From: Bacteroidetes bacterium GWF2_49_14
GTDB taxonomy: Bacteria; Bacteroidota; Bacteroidia; Bacteroidales; UBA12481
Assembly: GCA_001769295.1 (NCBI GenBank)
Contig: MEOR01000058.1
Location: forward strand, 240 to 34,565
DNA: 34,326 nucleotides
Reading direction: 5' to 3'
Positions 15,585 to 24,628 of this stretch are shown piece by piece. Each line of letters begins with the position of its first letter. The stretch's first letter is position 1. The notes under the pieces are model-generated. The model saw only the letters and a program-made list of their open reading frames with translations. It ran no database searches and was not told the DNA's origin. The translations under genes and the position numbers were made by a program.

Positions 15585-17258
15585 ATGAAAAGAATCCTGA
15601 TATTCCTACTTGGTCTGGGCGTATTTTCCGCTGTAACCGGACAAACAGCGCCTGATAAATACTGGATACGTTTTACCGATAAAGCCAACTCTCCCTATTC
15701 CATTGACCGTCCCGGGGAATTTCTTTCGGCAAGGGCGCTGGAAAGACGTGATCGGTATTCAATCCCGGTGAACAGTCAGGACTTGCCGGTAAACCCGGCT
15801 TACATGGATTCCATCCGCAGTGCAGGAGCCGAAATCCTCACCCGCTCCCGCTGGTTCAATGCGGTAACCATCCGAGCAACCGATACTTCCATACTTCAGA
15901 CTATCAGGAAACTGCCTTTCGTTTATCAGATTAAATCGGCTGTCTATTATAAATCAAGCCAACTGGTAAAGGATAAATTTGAAACCGACTTTCAGTTTCT
16001 TACCCCTTCGATTGACCAGACCGACACCACCTTGCTTCGTTATGGTCAGGCAACCCGTCAGATTGGGATGCTTAACGGACATATTCTTCATAACCAGGGC
16101 TTTCAGGGACAGGGAATGGTGATCGCCATTCTCGACGGCGGATTCCGAAATGTCAATATCAATCGGGCCTTCGATTCCCTGCGTCAGAGCAACCGGATCC
16201 TTGGAACATGGGATTTTGTAGGGAACAAACCGGTGGCCTACGACGAGCATTCACATGGAGCCCAGGTCCTGTCAACGATCGGTGCCAATCTGAGCGGCGA
16301 AATGGTAGGGACAGCTCCCAGGGCATCCTTTTACCTTTTGCTGACAGAAGATACGGGCTCGGAGCTGATCATCGAGGAAGACAACTGGGTTGCTGGTGCG
16401 GAGTGGGCCGACAGTGCCGGTGCGGACCTGATCAACAGTTCACTGGGATACTCAACGTTCGACAATCCCGCCCAGAACCATACCTATGCCGATATGGACG
16501 GTAATAGCACGCGAATAACCATTGCGGCGGACATGGCTGCCGCCAGGGGGATGCTTGTGGTCAGCAGTGCAGCCAATGAAGGCAGCACTGCCTGGCATTA
16601 TATCACGGCTCCGGCGGATGCGGACAGCATCCTCACGATAGGGTCCGTTGATTCCATGGGATACTACTCCCCATTCAGCTCAACCGGTCCCACTTTCGAC
16701 CGGCGGATCAAACCCAATGTTACGGCTCAGGGATCCTGGACCGCCATTGTCGGTACCGATGGGAATATCTACAGAGGAAGCGGAACCTCCTTCAGTTCCC
16801 CGGTGATGTGCGGTTTGGCAGCCTGCCTGTGGCAGATCAACCGGTCGCTTCCCCCGATGAAAATCATCGAGGCAATACAGGCAAGCGCTTCGCAGGCAAA
16901 CAGCCCGGATTCACTGATGGGGTATGGCATACCGGATTTCGGGAAAGCCCTTTTCCTGATCCAGGGAATGAATCCGATACCGCTCACAGATGAATCGCTG
17001 TTCAGAATATTTCCAAACCCTTTCGCTGATCGGCTGAGGGTTGATTTTTTCTCGCCTGAACGACAGGAGATCAGCATCCAGCTTCTTTCACTGACCGGCA
17101 GAGTGATGGCAAGCCGAAAGGCTGAAGTCGGGTATACCTCTGTCAACTCAATTGAGCTCACTGAATTTCACACCTTGCCGAATGGGATGTATATTCTCCG
17201 GATTATTACCGAAACCGGTCATCATGATAGAAAGGTGATCCGGATTTCGCAACGGTAA
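15585..17258 (+). CDS. S8 subtilisin-like protease with T9SS sorting domain
   Basis: A 557-residue exported serine protease. A signal peptide (about 1-19) is followed by a Bacteroidota-type pro-region (YWIRFTDK ... GEFLSARALERRDRYSIPV ... SRWFNAVTIRA, about 26-100) and the S8 catalytic domain (about 165-455). The triad is D184 (VIAILDGGF), H224 (DEHSHGAQVLST) and S402 (GSGTSFSSPVMCG), with N331 in SSAANEGS as the oxyanion residue. The C-terminal 85 residues (from LFRIFPNPFADRLRVDF, about 472, to the end VIRISQR) are a type A T9SS sorting domain, so it should cross the outer membrane by type IX secretion and be anchored or released there. The substrate is unknown. xseA begins two bases after the stop if the TTG is counted, or 14 bases after it to the ATG. 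Confidence 0.95.
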   Translation: MKRILIFLLGLGVFSAVTGQTAPDKYWIRFTDKANSPYSIDRPGEFLSARALERRDRYSIPVNSQDLPVNPAYMDSIRSAGAEILTRSRWFNAVTIRATDTSILQTIRKLPFVYQIKSAVYYKSSQLVKDKFETDFQFLTPSIDQTDTTLLRYGQATRQIGMLNGHILHNQGFQGQGMVIAILDGGFRNVNINRAFDSLRQSNRILGTWDFVGNKPVAYDEHSHGAQVLSTIGANLSGEMVGTAPRASFYLLLTEDTGSELIIEEDNWVAGAEWADSAGADLINSSLGYSTFDNPAQNHTYADMDGNSTRITIAADMAAARGMLVVSSAANEGSTAWHYITAPADADSILTIGSVDSMGYYSPFSSTGPTFDRRIKPNVTAQGSWTAIVGTDGNIYRGSGTSFSSPVMCGLAACLWQINRSLPPMKIIEAIQASASQANSPDSLMGYGIPDFGKALFLIQGMNPIPLTDESLFRIFPNPFADRLRVDFFSPERQEISIQLLSLTGRVMASRKAEVGYTSVNSIELTEFHTLPNGMYILRIITETGHHDRKVIRISQR

Positions 17259-17272
17259 AATTGATTCAATTA

Positions 17273-18526
17273 ATGACGGGCAAGGAAGCAATAAGCCTAT
17301 TCGAGTTAAACAACCGGATACGGGGAGTAATAGAATCCGGAATCCCTGAACCGGTCTGGATCATAGCCGAGATCAGTGACCTGACCTATAACCGGAATGG
17401 CCATTGCTACATGGAACTCATTGAAAAGGCTCCGGATGAGGACCAGATACTGGCCCGCAGCCGTGCTACCATATGGGCCACAACCCTGCGAATGTTACGT
17501 CCCTATTTTGAAACCACCACAGGTCAGGAACTGGCGCCCGGTATAAAAATCCTGATCAGGGTTTCGGTTGAATTTCACGAACTGTACTCTATAAGCCTTA
17601 CAGTCAAGGATATTGAACCCAGTTTTACACTGGGCGACCTTGCCCGGAAAAGACAGCAGATTATCCGGCGCCTGGAGGAAGCAGGTGTTTTTGACATGAA
17701 TAAGGGTACTGAACTCGCTCTGGTTCCGCAACGGATCGCTGTAATTTCGAGTCCGACTGCAGCCGGATATGGTGATTTTCAGGACCAATTGCAGAACAAT
17801 GCATCGGGGTATGTTTTCTACACCCGGCTTTTCCCGGCTGTAATGCAGGGAGAGGAGACAGCTTCATCGATCATTTCAGCCCTTGACCGGATAGCACGGT
17901 ATGCAGATTTCTTTGATGTAGTTGCGATAATCCGGGGAGGCGGCTCGAAGCTCGATCTCAGCAGCTTCGACCATTACGACCTGGGTTATTACGTCACCCA
18001 GTTCCCACTGCCTGTAATCACCGGGATAGGCCACGAACAGGATGACTCAGTTCTGGACCTGGTGGCGCACACACGATGCAAGACGCCCACCGCGGTGGCG
18101 GAATTCCTTCTTGACCATGTTGAAGAATTTAATGGCCGCGTCGATTCCCTGGCAGGCGATACGGTTGAAACGGCAAGACAATACCTTCAGGTTCAGCGCG
18201 AAAAGGTCACCCTTGCCTTACGGACGCTCAAACTTTCGTCCAGGAATTTCAGGGAACAAAACCTTTTGCGCATCTCGCAGCTTATAACCCGTTTTCAGAC
18301 CGGGAATATTGCTTTTTTTCGTTCGCAGGAGCAAAAAATCAAACTCCTGGAGCAGGTATCAGTGCTCAACGATCCAAGGCGGCTCCTGATCCGGGGTTAC
18401 ACCCTGACGATCAAGGAGGGCAGGATTGTCAAATCGGTTACCCAGTTAAAACAAGGAGACAGGGTCACCACAAAATTTTCCGACGGAGAGGTTCAGGCAG
18501 ACATTAACACGATTACAAACCTATAA
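17273..18526 (+). CDS. xseA: Exodeoxyribonuclease VII large subunit
   Basis: The catalytic subunit of exonuclease VII, which degrades single-stranded DNA to oligonucleotides from both ends. The 417-residue protein has the N-terminal OB-fold (ISLFELNNRIRGVIESGIPEPVWIIAEISDL, given as about residues 6-36, split by family positions), the central catalytic part with IAVISSPTAAGYGDFQDQL and VVAIIRGGGSKLDLSSFD, the PVITGIGHEQDDSVLDLVAH motif (His/Asp site) and ARTPTAVAEFL-like CKTPTAVAEFL, then a long coiled region and the C-terminal LLIRGYTLTIKEGRIVK. A TTG at 17261 is in frame, but the ATG at 17273 matches the normal start. The partner xseB lies at 18990, separated from it by one unrelated gene. 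Confidence 0.96.
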   Translation: MTGKEAISLFELNNRIRGVIESGIPEPVWIIAEISDLTYNRNGHCYMELIEKAPDEDQILARSRATIWATTLRMLRPYFETTTGQELAPGIKILIRVSVEFHELYSISLTVKDIEPSFTLGDLARKRQQIIRRLEEAGVFDMNKGTELALVPQRIAVISSPTAAGYGDFQDQLQNNASGYVFYTRLFPAVMQGEETASSIISALDRIARYADFFDVVAIIRGGGSKLDLSSFDHYDLGYYVTQFPLPVITGIGHEQDDSVLDLVAHTRCKTPTAVAEFLLDHVEEFNGRVDSLAGDTVETARQYLQVQREKVTLALRTLKLSSRNFREQNLLRISQLITRFQTGNIAFFRSQEQKIKLLEQVSVLNDPRRLLIRGYTLTIKEGRIVKSVTQLKQGDRVTTKFSDGEVQADINTITNL

Positions 18527-18538
18527 TTCATTCTGATT

Positions 18539-19000
18539 ATGCTAAGACCCAGGTTCTTATCCCATCAACCAGAAATGGAGGCAATTATACACGAAGCGAT
18601 GGTGTGTTATGTGGGCATGACTTCAGGCGAGGGTCCCTATGTGCTGCCCATGAATTTCGCCTATGCTGACGGATGCGTTTACCTTCATGCTGATATGCAC
18701 GGCACGAAGATTGATATACTCAGGCAGCACCCAGCGGTGTGCATTAATTTCAACACCGGCAATGAGTTGTTCCACAGGCACAAAGAAGTTGGCTGTTCCT
18801 GGGGCATGAAATTCAAAAGTGTGAACGTGCACGGCAAGGTGGTTTTTGTAGAAGAGTATGATGAAAAATACCGGGTCATGAAACTGGTCATGCAGAAATA
18901 TTCCGGAGAGGATTATGAATTCAGCGAACCCTCCATCCGAAACTTGCTTGTGATGAGGATTGAAATTGAAAAAATAACCGGCAAAGTTTATGGCTACTGA
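18539..19000 (+). CDS. Pyridoxamine 5'-phosphate oxidase-fold protein (NimA-like)
   Basis: A 153-residue protein with the FMN-binding split-barrel fold of the pyridoxamine-phosphate-oxidase superfamily. VCYVGMTSGEGPYVLPMNFAY (split near 23-43), GCVYLHADMHGTKIDILRQHP and a final RIEIEKITGKVYGY are the usual marks of the NimA-like group; some NimA proteins reduce nitroimidazoles, but most members have no proven substrate. No signal peptide is present, so it is cytoplasmic. It starts 12 bases after xseA and overlaps the start of xseB by 11 bases, so it is read as part of the exonuclease VII operon; a functional tie to DNA metabolism is not evident. Confidence 0.9.
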   Translation: MLRPRFLSHQPEMEAIIHEAMVCYVGMTSGEGPYVLPMNFAYADGCVYLHADMHGTKIDILRQHPAVCINFNTGNELFHRHKEVGCSWGMKFKSVNVHGKVVFVEEYDEKYRVMKLVMQKYSGEDYEFSEPSIRNLLVMRIEIEKITGKVYGY

Positions 19001-19205
19001 TAAAACAAACGAAACACCCGACCTTTCCTACAGGCAGGCAATCCGGGAAATTGAATCCATACTTGGGAAGATTGAAAAACAGGACCTTGATGTGGATGAA
19101 TTGGCTGAAAAGCTCAAACGGGTAAACGAGCTTATCAGGTTATGTAAAAAGAAACTTTTTACAGCCGAGAAGGAAGTTGAGAAAATCCTGAAGGAGATGG
19201 AGTGA
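18990..19205 (+). CDS. xseB: Exodeoxyribonuclease VII small subunit
   Basis: This 71-residue protein is the helical small subunit that coats and regulates XseA. It shows the family pattern LSYRQAIREIESILGKIEKQ, then DLDVDELAEKLKRVNELI (the D-x-D/E-L turn between the two helices) and RLCKKKLFTAEKEVEKIL. The N-terminal ten residues (MATDKTNETP) are a polar tail. The ATG at 18990 lies inside the end of the preceding flavin-fold gene (11-base overlap), so translation is probably coupled. Short but confidently identified by pattern and by the presence of xseA in the same operon. Confidence 0.95.
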   Translation: MATDKTNETPDLSYRQAIREIESILGKIEKQDLDVDELAEKLKRVNELIRLCKKKLFTAEKEVEKILKEME

Positions 19206-19315
19206 TAAAGATGTGAAATGAATTGGTATCAGGTTTTTCTATTTTCAAGACTTTTCTATCTTTACCGGCTGGAAAATCACTAACTGTTTAACTAACTGAT
19301 TAATAATTGAGATTC

Positions 19316-20290
19316 ATGATGAAAGTAAAGAGTTTTGTCTGTTTGGCACTGACGGCTGTATTCAGTCTCGGATTTTTAGGGAATGTTGTAGCACAGGACC
19401 TTACTGAAGTGATCACCGCTTATAATACTGCTCTCCAAACAATGAGAAGCGATCCGGCAGCATCCGTTAATTCTCTCAAATCCTGTATTGATCTATGCGG
19501 GAAAATCGGTGCTCCGGCTGATTCGATAAAGACAGCGGCCAACTCCAAATTCGCCGAAACCTATTTCAATCTGGGTACCAAACAGGCAGGTGCCAAGGAT
19601 TTTACTTCAGCCGTTGAAAATCTCAAGCTTGCAATTCAGTTTGGTGAAAAGACCAATAACGCCGAAGTTCTCAAAAGAAGCAACGGAGCCCTGGCTCAAA
19701 TCTATTATATTCAGGCTGATGCTGCAAGAACGGCGAAGGACCTGGTAAAAGCACAGGAACTGATCGGTATGTCCCTGGCAGTTGACTCTACCAGTTCACG
19801 TGCCTGGATCGTACAAGCTTTCATCTATCGCGATGGCGATCTGGCAGACAATTTTGAATTTGCCGTTGCCAAAGTTGAAGAGACCTCAAAAAATGCCAAT
19901 GAGACCAAGATGGCTAAACAGGCTGCAGCCAAGTATTTTCTGGGTGACGGATCTAAACTGGTAAACGGAAGCAAATTCCCCGAGGCTGTTGCTTTCCTTG
20001 AAAAATCAATGAAATATGACGATACCAGCAAGGATATGCTCTTTTTCCTGGCCAAAGCCTACAATGGAACGTCCCAGTTTGACAAAGGACTCGAAATTGC
20101 AAACAAAGGGATTGACCTGGAAGAAGATGTTCCTGAGAAAGAGGCAAAATTCTGGTTTGAAGCCGGTGCAGCATTTGCTGGCAAAGGTGACAAAACCAAG
20201 GCCTGCGAAGCTTACAAGAAAGCAATGTTCGGCCAGTTTGCCGAAAATGCCAAGTATGAGATCGAAGTTACCCTTAAGTGTGGTAAGTAA
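19316..20290 (+). CDS. Exported tetratricopeptide repeat protein
   Basis: A 324-residue predicted periplasmic or surface TPR protein. A signal peptide (MMKVKSFVCLALTAVFSLGF, cleaved after about residue 27, AQDL) is followed by at least four helical repeats of TPR type: AETYFNLGTKQAGAKDFTSA, NGALAQIYYIQADAARTAKD, FFLAKAYNGTSQFDKGLEIA and WFEAGAAFAGKGDKTKACEA. Such proteins act as protein-binding scaffolds; the partner is unknown. Two adjacent ATGs (19316 and 19319) are both possible starts; a TTG at 19307 is less likely. A near-consensus box TATCTTTA is at 19257-19264. The SGNH hydrolase gene starts six bases after the stop. Confidence 0.88.
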   Translation: MMKVKSFVCLALTAVFSLGFLGNVVAQDLTEVITAYNTALQTMRSDPAASVNSLKSCIDLCGKIGAPADSIKTAANSKFAETYFNLGTKQAGAKDFTSAVENLKLAIQFGEKTNNAEVLKRSNGALAQIYYIQADAARTAKDLVKAQELIGMSLAVDSTSSRAWIVQAFIYRDGDLADNFEFAVAKVEETSKNANETKMAKQAAAKYFLGDGSKLVNGSKFPEAVAFLEKSMKYDDTSKDMLFFLAKAYNGTSQFDKGLEIANKGIDLEEDVPEKEAKFWFEAGAAFAGKGDKTKACEAYKKAMFGQFAENAKYEIEVTLKCGK

Positions 20291-20296
20291 TCCATT

Positions 20297-21679
20297 TTGA
20301 ACCGGCCCATCCTTTTTCTTTTCCTGTTTGCTCTCGGAGCACTAATCCCTGTTCAATCGCAGGTGATCCGGGTTGCTTGTGTAGGTAATTCCATAACGTA
20401 TGGCGCCGGGATCGGCAACAGGGAAAAAATGTCCTATCCCGCTCAACTGCAAGCCTGGCTGGGACAGGAGTATGATGTTAGAAATTTCGGCGTTTCAGGG
20501 TCAACCCTGCTGAAGAAAGGCGACAAACCGTATTGGAAGGAGCCGGTGTTCAAAACGGTTCTGGATTTTAATCCCGATATTATCATCATCAAGCTGGGTA
20601 CCAATGATTCGAAGCCCCAGAACTGGAAGTTCGCCGGGGAATTCGAACAGGATTTCCGTGACCTGATTTCGGTTTACAAGAACCTGCCCTCGAAGCCGAG
20701 GATTCTGCTGGCCTTGCCGGTGCCTGTTTTCGTTCCTGACAAATGGGGGATCCGGGATTCGGTCGTCAGGAATGAGGTCATACCAAAAATCAAGAGCGTG
20801 GCAAAAGCCGAAAAGCTTCAGACGGTCGATCTGTATACCCCCCTTCTTCCTTACAAATATGCTTTCCCGGATGATGTTCATCCCAACCCGATCGGAGCAT
20901 CCTTTATGGTTGAGGAGATTTACCGGGCGCTTTTTTACCGTGATAAAATGCACAGTTCCGGTTACCTGAACACAGCGGTCCTGGCAGCTCCCGGTGCGGA
21001 ATGCCGGGGTGCGGCAGCCGGATGGGGAGAAGGCAAGGACTGGTACAGTCAGTTTGAGGCTATCAATGAGATAGGGAAAACATCAAAACCCGATGTTGTT
21101 CTTCTGGGCAATTCCATAACCCAGGGATGGGGCGGCGATGGCCGTACCGTCTGGTCGGTTGCTCCTGATATCTGGGAATCGCGGCTCAAACCTCTCAATG
21201 CAGCAAACTTTGGCATTTCGGGTGACCGTACCCAGCATGTCCTCTGGCGTGTCCGGAATGGAAATTTTGATGTGGTGAAACCCGATGTGGTTGTTTTGGA
21301 AATCGGAGTAAACAATTTCCCGTATCATTCTTCGGAAGAGATTGCTGAAGGAATAAAGGCCGTCGTTACAGCGCTTCTGAAAAAACTGCCGGAAACAAAA
21401 ATCCTGCTGTATGGCCCGCTGCCGACAGGTAAAGACAATTCGGATCCCAACAGGAAAAAATACAACGAAATACATAAGCTCATCCGGGATCTTTCGAACA
21501 GGAAAAACGTTATTTATCAGTCGCTCAACGAGCAGTTCATCCATCCGGACGGATCGCTGGTTGAAGGCCTGATGTCGCCCGACGCCATCCATCTCACCCA
21601 GGCAGGGTATGCAGTCTGGGCCGGTTCGATGGTTCCGGAGATTGAGAAGCATATCATAAACAAACCGATCCCGAAATGA
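20297..21679 (+). CDS. Tandem SGNH/GDSL hydrolase, two domains in one chain
   Basis: An exported protein of 460 residues made of two consecutive SGNH esterase-type domains. After a signal peptide (about 1-22), domain one (about 24-218) has VACVGNSITYGAG (Ser block), VSGSTLL, IIIKLGTNDSK (GxND block) and DDVHPNPIGA (Asp-His block), similar to sialate O-acetylesterase-like enzymes. Domain two (about 255-455) has VVLLGNSITQGWGG, GISGDRTQHVLWR, VVVLEIGVNNF and SPDAIHLTQAGY, similar to PAF-acetylhydrolase-like enzymes. Both sets of key residues look present, so both domains may be active on acylated or acetylated glycans; that is inference. The start is TTG (20297), since no in-frame ATG precedes the signal peptide. 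Its stop overlaps the next start (ATGA). Confidence 0.92.
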   Translation: MNRPILFLFLFALGALIPVQSQVIRVACVGNSITYGAGIGNREKMSYPAQLQAWLGQEYDVRNFGVSGSTLLKKGDKPYWKEPVFKTVLDFNPDIIIIKLGTNDSKPQNWKFAGEFEQDFRDLISVYKNLPSKPRILLALPVPVFVPDKWGIRDSVVRNEVIPKIKSVAKAEKLQTVDLYTPLLPYKYAFPDDVHPNPIGASFMVEEIYRALFYRDKMHSSGYLNTAVLAAPGAECRGAAAGWGEGKDWYSQFEAINEIGKTSKPDVVLLGNSITQGWGGDGRTVWSVAPDIWESRLKPLNAANFGISGDRTQHVLWRVRNGNFDVVKPDVVVLEIGVNNFPYHSSEEIAEGIKAVVTALLKKLPETKILLYGPLPTGKDNSDPNRKKYNEIHKLIRDLSNRKNVIYQSLNEQFIHPDGSLVEGLMSPDAIHLTQAGYAVWAGSMVPEIEKHIINKPIPK

Positions 21680-22239
21680 TACGCCGGCTGACCTTTATCC
21701 TTCTCGCTTTCCTCATGATGGTGCCGCTATGCGCACAGGAAGCGGAGAAGCCGGAAATCAGGCCGGTTCAGATCTACCTTGGAATCCAGCCCGGCCTTGA
21801 GGTAATCCCATTCGATGAATACAGATCTGCGTTTAATATTAATATTCTGCCCCTGACGCTTGAATATGCCATCGACCGTCATTGGGGCATCCGCGTTCAT
21901 TCCATCTGGAATATCCAGGTAAGGCCGGAATTTCCGGCAGTGATTTCCAGCATCGGCGCCGAAATCTCCGTTCCCTACTACTTCCCCCTGAAGAACAGCG
22001 AGGAGGGCCAGAGGGGATTCTATGCAGCCGCAGTCGTCATTCCGGAGTACCGGCCGCTTAACGATTATTATTCCCTGGGGCTTGCCGCAGAAGCCGGATA
22101 TGCTTTTCTATTCAGCAACAGGTTAAGTATAGTCCTGGCGGGACAGGCTGGCATGACCCTGCAAAAGGATCCGGATAATCCTTACATGCGGATCATGCCC
22201 TATTATGCCCCGAGACTCTCTTTGGGATTCTGGTTCTGA
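21676..22239 (+). CDS. Small outer-membrane beta-barrel-like protein
   Basis: I do not recognise a named family. The 187-residue product has a signal peptide (MIRRLTFILLAFLMMVPLCA, cleaved near residue 21) and then alternating hydrophobic-aromatic beta strands such as IYLGIQPGLEVIPF, WGIRVHSIWNIQV, LGLAAEAGYAFLFSNRLSIV and PRLSLGFWF. The C-terminal aromatic residue (Phe) is typical of outer-membrane barrels, so a small 8-strand barrel is my inference. It is translationally coupled to the tandem SGNH hydrolase gene by a 4-base overlap. Its stop is two bases from the stop of the convergent TonB-dependent receptor gene. Confidence 0.75.
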   Translation: MIRRLTFILLAFLMMVPLCAQEAEKPEIRPVQIYLGIQPGLEVIPFDEYRSAFNINILPLTLEYAIDRHWGIRVHSIWNIQVRPEFPAVISSIGAEISVPYYFPLKNSEEGQRGFYAAAVVIPEYRPLNDYYSLGLAAEAGYAFLFSNRLSIVLAGQAGMTLQKDPDNPYMRIMPYYAPRLSLGFWF

Positions 22240-22248
22240 GATCAGAAT
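22235..22248. repeat. Short inverted repeat holding two convergent stop codons
   Basis: TTCTGA and TCAGAA flank GA. The + strand TGA (22237-22239) ends the barrel-like gene and the minus-strand TGA (22242-22244) ends the receptor gene. The hairpin is only 6 bp and has no T-run, so it is at best a weak bidirectional end signal. Confidence 0.5.
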
Positions 22249-24608
22249 GAGGCAGTTAAGCCCGCAAAGAAGTGAATCCCCGCCTGCGGGAAGTATCCGT
22301 CCATTTTTCCCCTGTTCCCTTCGTAGATATAACTGTATACCCATGCATTGGTCTCATATTGCTCGTTAAACAGATTGTTGATCTGCAGGAACAGGGAAAG
22401 ATCATTGAACCCCTTGGGATGCAATGACCAGGAGATCATGAGGTTATTTACCCAATAAGGATCAATCATCCTTTCATCTGATGAGGTATTGTCGGTATGC
22501 TGACTGCCCACAAACCGGGAGTCAAGACTGAACCGCAGGTCAGGAAGAGCCAGCCAGGTGATCCGGCCGGCGGAAATCACAGACGGTGAGAATGCAATAT
22601 CCGTGGTACCCAGAAAGAACTCTTGCTGAACTCCGGTATCCCAATCATCCACATACTCGGTAAACTGCCTGATCTTGTTGGTACTAAGCGTGAGATTGGC
22701 CTCCACCCTAACCCTCTTCACAGGCTGCCATGTCCCGCAAAATTCGATGCCCGCCCGATAGCTGTCAGGGATGTTGATCATCACCGGTGCACCCACATCA
22801 TTAATCCTGCCGGTCAGTACCAGCTGGTCGGTATAATCCATCCAGTATAGGTTCACAGAACCCAATAAGGTACCTTTTCCCGATTCCAACCCGGCTTCAA
22901 GGTCACGGAGCTGCTCCGGCCTGACCACTTCACCAGGCAGGGCATCGGTAAAATTGCTGCGCTTCGGCTCCCTGTTGGCAATGCCATAGCTGATAAAAGC
23001 CCGTGAGCCGTTGCTGATCCTGAAGTTTAAGCCCGCCTTCGGGTTAATAAAATTGTATGGGTGACTTTGGCTGATGTCTCTCAGGTCATCGTCCTTGCCG
23101 TCGATGGAATACCGGATCAGGCGGTACTGCAGGTCGGCAAAAAGATCTATGCGGTCCGTAACGGCCATTTCAGCCTTGACAAACTGATTCAATTCCAGCT
23201 TCTTACCATTGCTGAAATAGTACTGATGATCCGGAGCGGCAGATGAGGCAAGCCTCGACCAGATGACCCGACCGAAGTGGTCGCCGGAATAATTGCTGAT
23301 TCCACCCCCGTAAGTCAGGCTCAGACGTTGTCCCTGATGCGTTACGGAATAAACGGCTCCATAAAACCGGTTGTCGAGCCATTTCCTCCTGACAAGATCG
23401 GTTTCACCTAGGGTGTCCGTTCCGACAACAACCGGCGGTATCAGGTAACCTGCCAGGCTTTCGCCCTCCCGGTACTGTTCATAGTAACCGCTTCCCCGGG
23501 TATAATGGAGGGAAACATTGAGATGCAGATCGGACCTGAGCCTGCTTGACCACTGCACCTGGGCATGTTGTTGCTTATAGTCATCCACCTCATTTTCATA
23601 GGTATAGGGATTGAAGGTCCGTTGTGTCCCCAGCAACTCCGAAGGCACTCCTCCCCAGGCCTGGTAGGTCCTTTCGTAGCCTGAGAGAAGGGTGGCTTTC
23701 ACGATATTCTTTTTTGAGAAATAGCCTCCCGATAGGCTCATGGAATTCAGGTCGGCAAACGCCCTGTCAATATAACCATCGGTATGGATCCGGGAAAACC
23801 GGGTATCCACATTCCAGTGGCTGTTAATCAGTCCGGTACCGGCGGAGACGCTTGCCCTCGAGGTATTAAAGGATCCGCCGGAAAGGCTGAGCGAAGCATT
23901 CGGGCGGCTGTTTACGGATGTAGTCTGCAGATTAATATTGGCCCCGAATGAAGCGGCTCCCTGGGTTGACGTCCCGACGCCCCGTTGGACCTGAATATTT
24001 TCCGTCGAACCCATGATGTCAGGAATATCAACCCAATATACTTCATGGGATTCACTGTCGTTGAAGGGAACCCCATTGATGGTCACATTGATACGGGAAG
24101 GATCAGTACCACGGATCCGGATGCCCGAATAACCAACGCCCAGACCGGCATCGGAAGTGACGGTTACCGAAGGGGTGGCGGCCAGCAGGTATGGGACATC
24201 CTGTATTTTCGAGGAATTCCGGATATCCTCTTTTGTGATTGCCGACCAGGCAACCGGCGCATTCTTACCGGCCCTTGTTGCTCTCACGGTTACCTCTTCT
24301 GCCAGGATTGAAGCCGGAAGAAGCTTTATCAAGAGGGTAACGGAAGCTGACAGGTTGACCGGAACTACCCGGGGTTCAAACCCCAAATAAGAAACCGTAA
24401 GGTGGTATGCACCCGGCTTAAGGCCGGTCACCAAAAATCGGCCTTCATTCCCAGAAGAAACACCGATAAGTGAATTTGAAATTAGCACATTTGCCCCGAT
24501 AAGAGGCGCTCCTGATTCATCAGTTATTGTCCCGGTTATACTTAATTGTGCTTTTGCAGCCAGGACGATGAAGCAGGAGACTGCCAAAACAGCCATCCTT
24601 TTATACAT
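22242..24608 (-). CDS. TonB-dependent receptor under TPP-riboswitch control
   Basis: An outer-membrane, TonB-energised import barrel of 788 residues. A signal peptide (about 1-20) is followed by a carboxypeptidase-regulatory-like domain (LSITGTITDESGAPLIGANV ... YHLTVSYLGFEPRVV, about 22-105), the plug (about 118-235, with GVGYSGIRIRGTDPSRINVTINGVPFND, given in parts, and VQRGVGTSTQGAASFGANI) and the barrel, ending in a terminal Phe (GLTASF). No TonB box is obvious to me. The leader RNA contains a TPP riboswitch, so the cargo is most likely thiamin, a phosphorylated form or a precursor; riboswitch-controlled receptors of this kind were described for Bacteroidota in comparative studies of thiamin genes. 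No SusD partner or other thi gene is adjacent. Confidence 0.94.
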   Translation of the reverse strand: MYKRMAVLAVSCFIVLAAKAQLSITGTITDESGAPLIGANVLISNSLIGVSSGNEGRFLVTGLKPGAYHLTVSYLGFEPRVVPVNLSASVTLLIKLLPASILAEEVTVRATRAGKNAPVAWSAITKEDIRNSSKIQDVPYLLAATPSVTVTSDAGLGVGYSGIRIRGTDPSRINVTINGVPFNDSESHEVYWVDIPDIMGSTENIQVQRGVGTSTQGAASFGANINLQTTSVNSRPNASLSLSGGSFNTSRASVSAGTGLINSHWNVDTRFSRIHTDGYIDRAFADLNSMSLSGGYFSKKNIVKATLLSGYERTYQAWGGVPSELLGTQRTFNPYTYENEVDDYKQQHAQVQWSSRLRSDLHLNVSLHYTRGSGYYEQYREGESLAGYLIPPVVVGTDTLGETDLVRRKWLDNRFYGAVYSVTHQGQRLSLTYGGGISNYSGDHFGRVIWSRLASSAAPDHQYYFSNGKKLELNQFVKAEMAVTDRIDLFADLQYRLIRYSIDGKDDDLRDISQSHPYNFINPKAGLNFRISNGSRAFISYGIANREPKRSNFTDALPGEVVRPEQLRDLEAGLESGKGTLLGSVNLYWMDYTDQLVLTGRINDVGAPVMINIPDSYRAGIEFCGTWQPVKRVRVEANLTLSTNKIRQFTEYVDDWDTGVQQEFFLGTTDIAFSPSVISAGRITWLALPDLRFSLDSRFVGSQHTDNTSSDERMIDPYWVNNLMISWSLHPKGFNDLSLFLQINNLFNEQYETNAWVYSYIYEGNRGKMDGYFPQAGIHFFAGLTASF

Positions 24609-24628
24609 CGTTTTTTACAATTAAAACC

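Noticed and set aside
21083-21652. Minus-strand open frame of 189 codons opposite the SGNH gene
   Set aside because: It is a shadow of the second SGNH domain and lacks a start context or motifs.
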